A stretch of DNA of 5,034 nucleotides, taken from the NCBI GenBank assembly GCA_027047735.1, contig JALTUD010000451.1:1-5034 (forward strand). Direction: 5' to 3'. This DNA is from Flavobacteriales bacterium. Its GTDB lineage: Bacteria; Bacteroidota; Bacteroidia; Flavobacteriales_D; Parvicellaceae. Positions within the stretch are counted from its first letter, which is position 1. Each line of letters starts with the position of its first letter. This document shows positions 4,895-5,034 of this stretch, piece by piece. The notes beneath the pieces were generated by a model, which had not been told where the DNA came from, searched no databases, and saw only the letters and a list, made by a program, of their open reading frames with translations. Made by a program: the position numbers and the translations under genes.

Positions 4895-5034
4895 TGCAAA
4901 GAAAATATTTATCGTCTAAGGATACTAAATTCCATTTTCTTTGCACTTATCTCAACTGCGTTAGGGATAGAACGGCGTGTTTGAACTCCTTTTGGTTTGT
5001 TGCATATATGCAAACCAAAAGAGTGAGTAGTGAT
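4895..5034. repeat. Structured intergenic repeat, copy 2 (cut by the window end)
   Basis: Positions 4910-4972 match 1391-1453 without gaps at 52 of 63 bases. The core begins GCGTTAGGGATAGAA at 4958 and then carries a hairpin, CTTTTGGTTTG (4989-4999) with its exact complement at 5011-5021. The loop region contains the palindrome TGCATATATGCA. In copy 1 the corresponding stem begins with the same CTTTTG but continues CCCTCC instead of GTTTG. The flank also holds an inverted repeat of its own: TGCAAAGAAAAT (4895-4906) is the exact complement of 4934-4945. The sequence stops at AGTGAT, where copy 1 has GTGGATAGCCCGACCC followed by the second hairpin, so the rest should lie to the right of the window. 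Confidence 0.6.

Overview
The window is AT-rich chromosomal DNA from a member of the Bacteroidota, most likely Flavobacteriia. The evidence is the protein types (a flavobacterial-style deoxynucleoside kinase and a DegP-like protease with a short N-terminal anchor), weak Shine-Dalgarno sequences, a promoter element close to the phylum's TAnnTTTG -7 box, and intergenic repeats built around GCGTTAGGGATAG. The genus cannot be told from the sequence. Nearly all coding content is ordinary core metabolism and envelope quality control on the minus strand. I see no mobile-element gene, CRISPR array, tRNA or rRNA.

Layout from left to right. Positions 3-128 hold the C-terminus of an unidentified plus-strand gene that meets the minus-strand operon tail to tail, 5 bases from its stop. 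Positions 134-1256 hold a two-gene minus-strand operon, folK followed by a deoxynucleoside kinase gene, overlapping by 14 bases. Positions 1257-1587 are intergenic: a likely folK promoter, then a structured repeat. Positions 1588-2950 hold scoA-scoB, the two subunits of a 3-oxoacid CoA-transferase. A 32-base perfect palindrome at 3024-3055 separates it from a degP/htrA-type periplasmic serine protease gene at 3079-4539. The last 495 bases have no gene. They hold the degP upstream region, a possible plus-strand terminator, a short REP-like palindrome and a second, cut-off copy of the repeat.

The genes do not form one pathway. FolK makes a folate precursor, the kinase salvages deoxynucleosides, ScoAB activates or uses acetoacetate through succinyl-CoA, and DegP degrades or refolds envelope proteins. 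The part most worth a second look is the non-coding repeat. Two copies share 52 of 63 aligned bases at one end. Both then carry a hairpin in the same place with different stem sequences, which points to conserved structure. The complete copy (1439-1576) can fold as two hairpins closed by a GCGTT/AACGC stem and begins 11 bases after the scoB stop. I believe elements of this form are widespread in Bacteroidota genomes, so it may be known already. No new protein system is visible.
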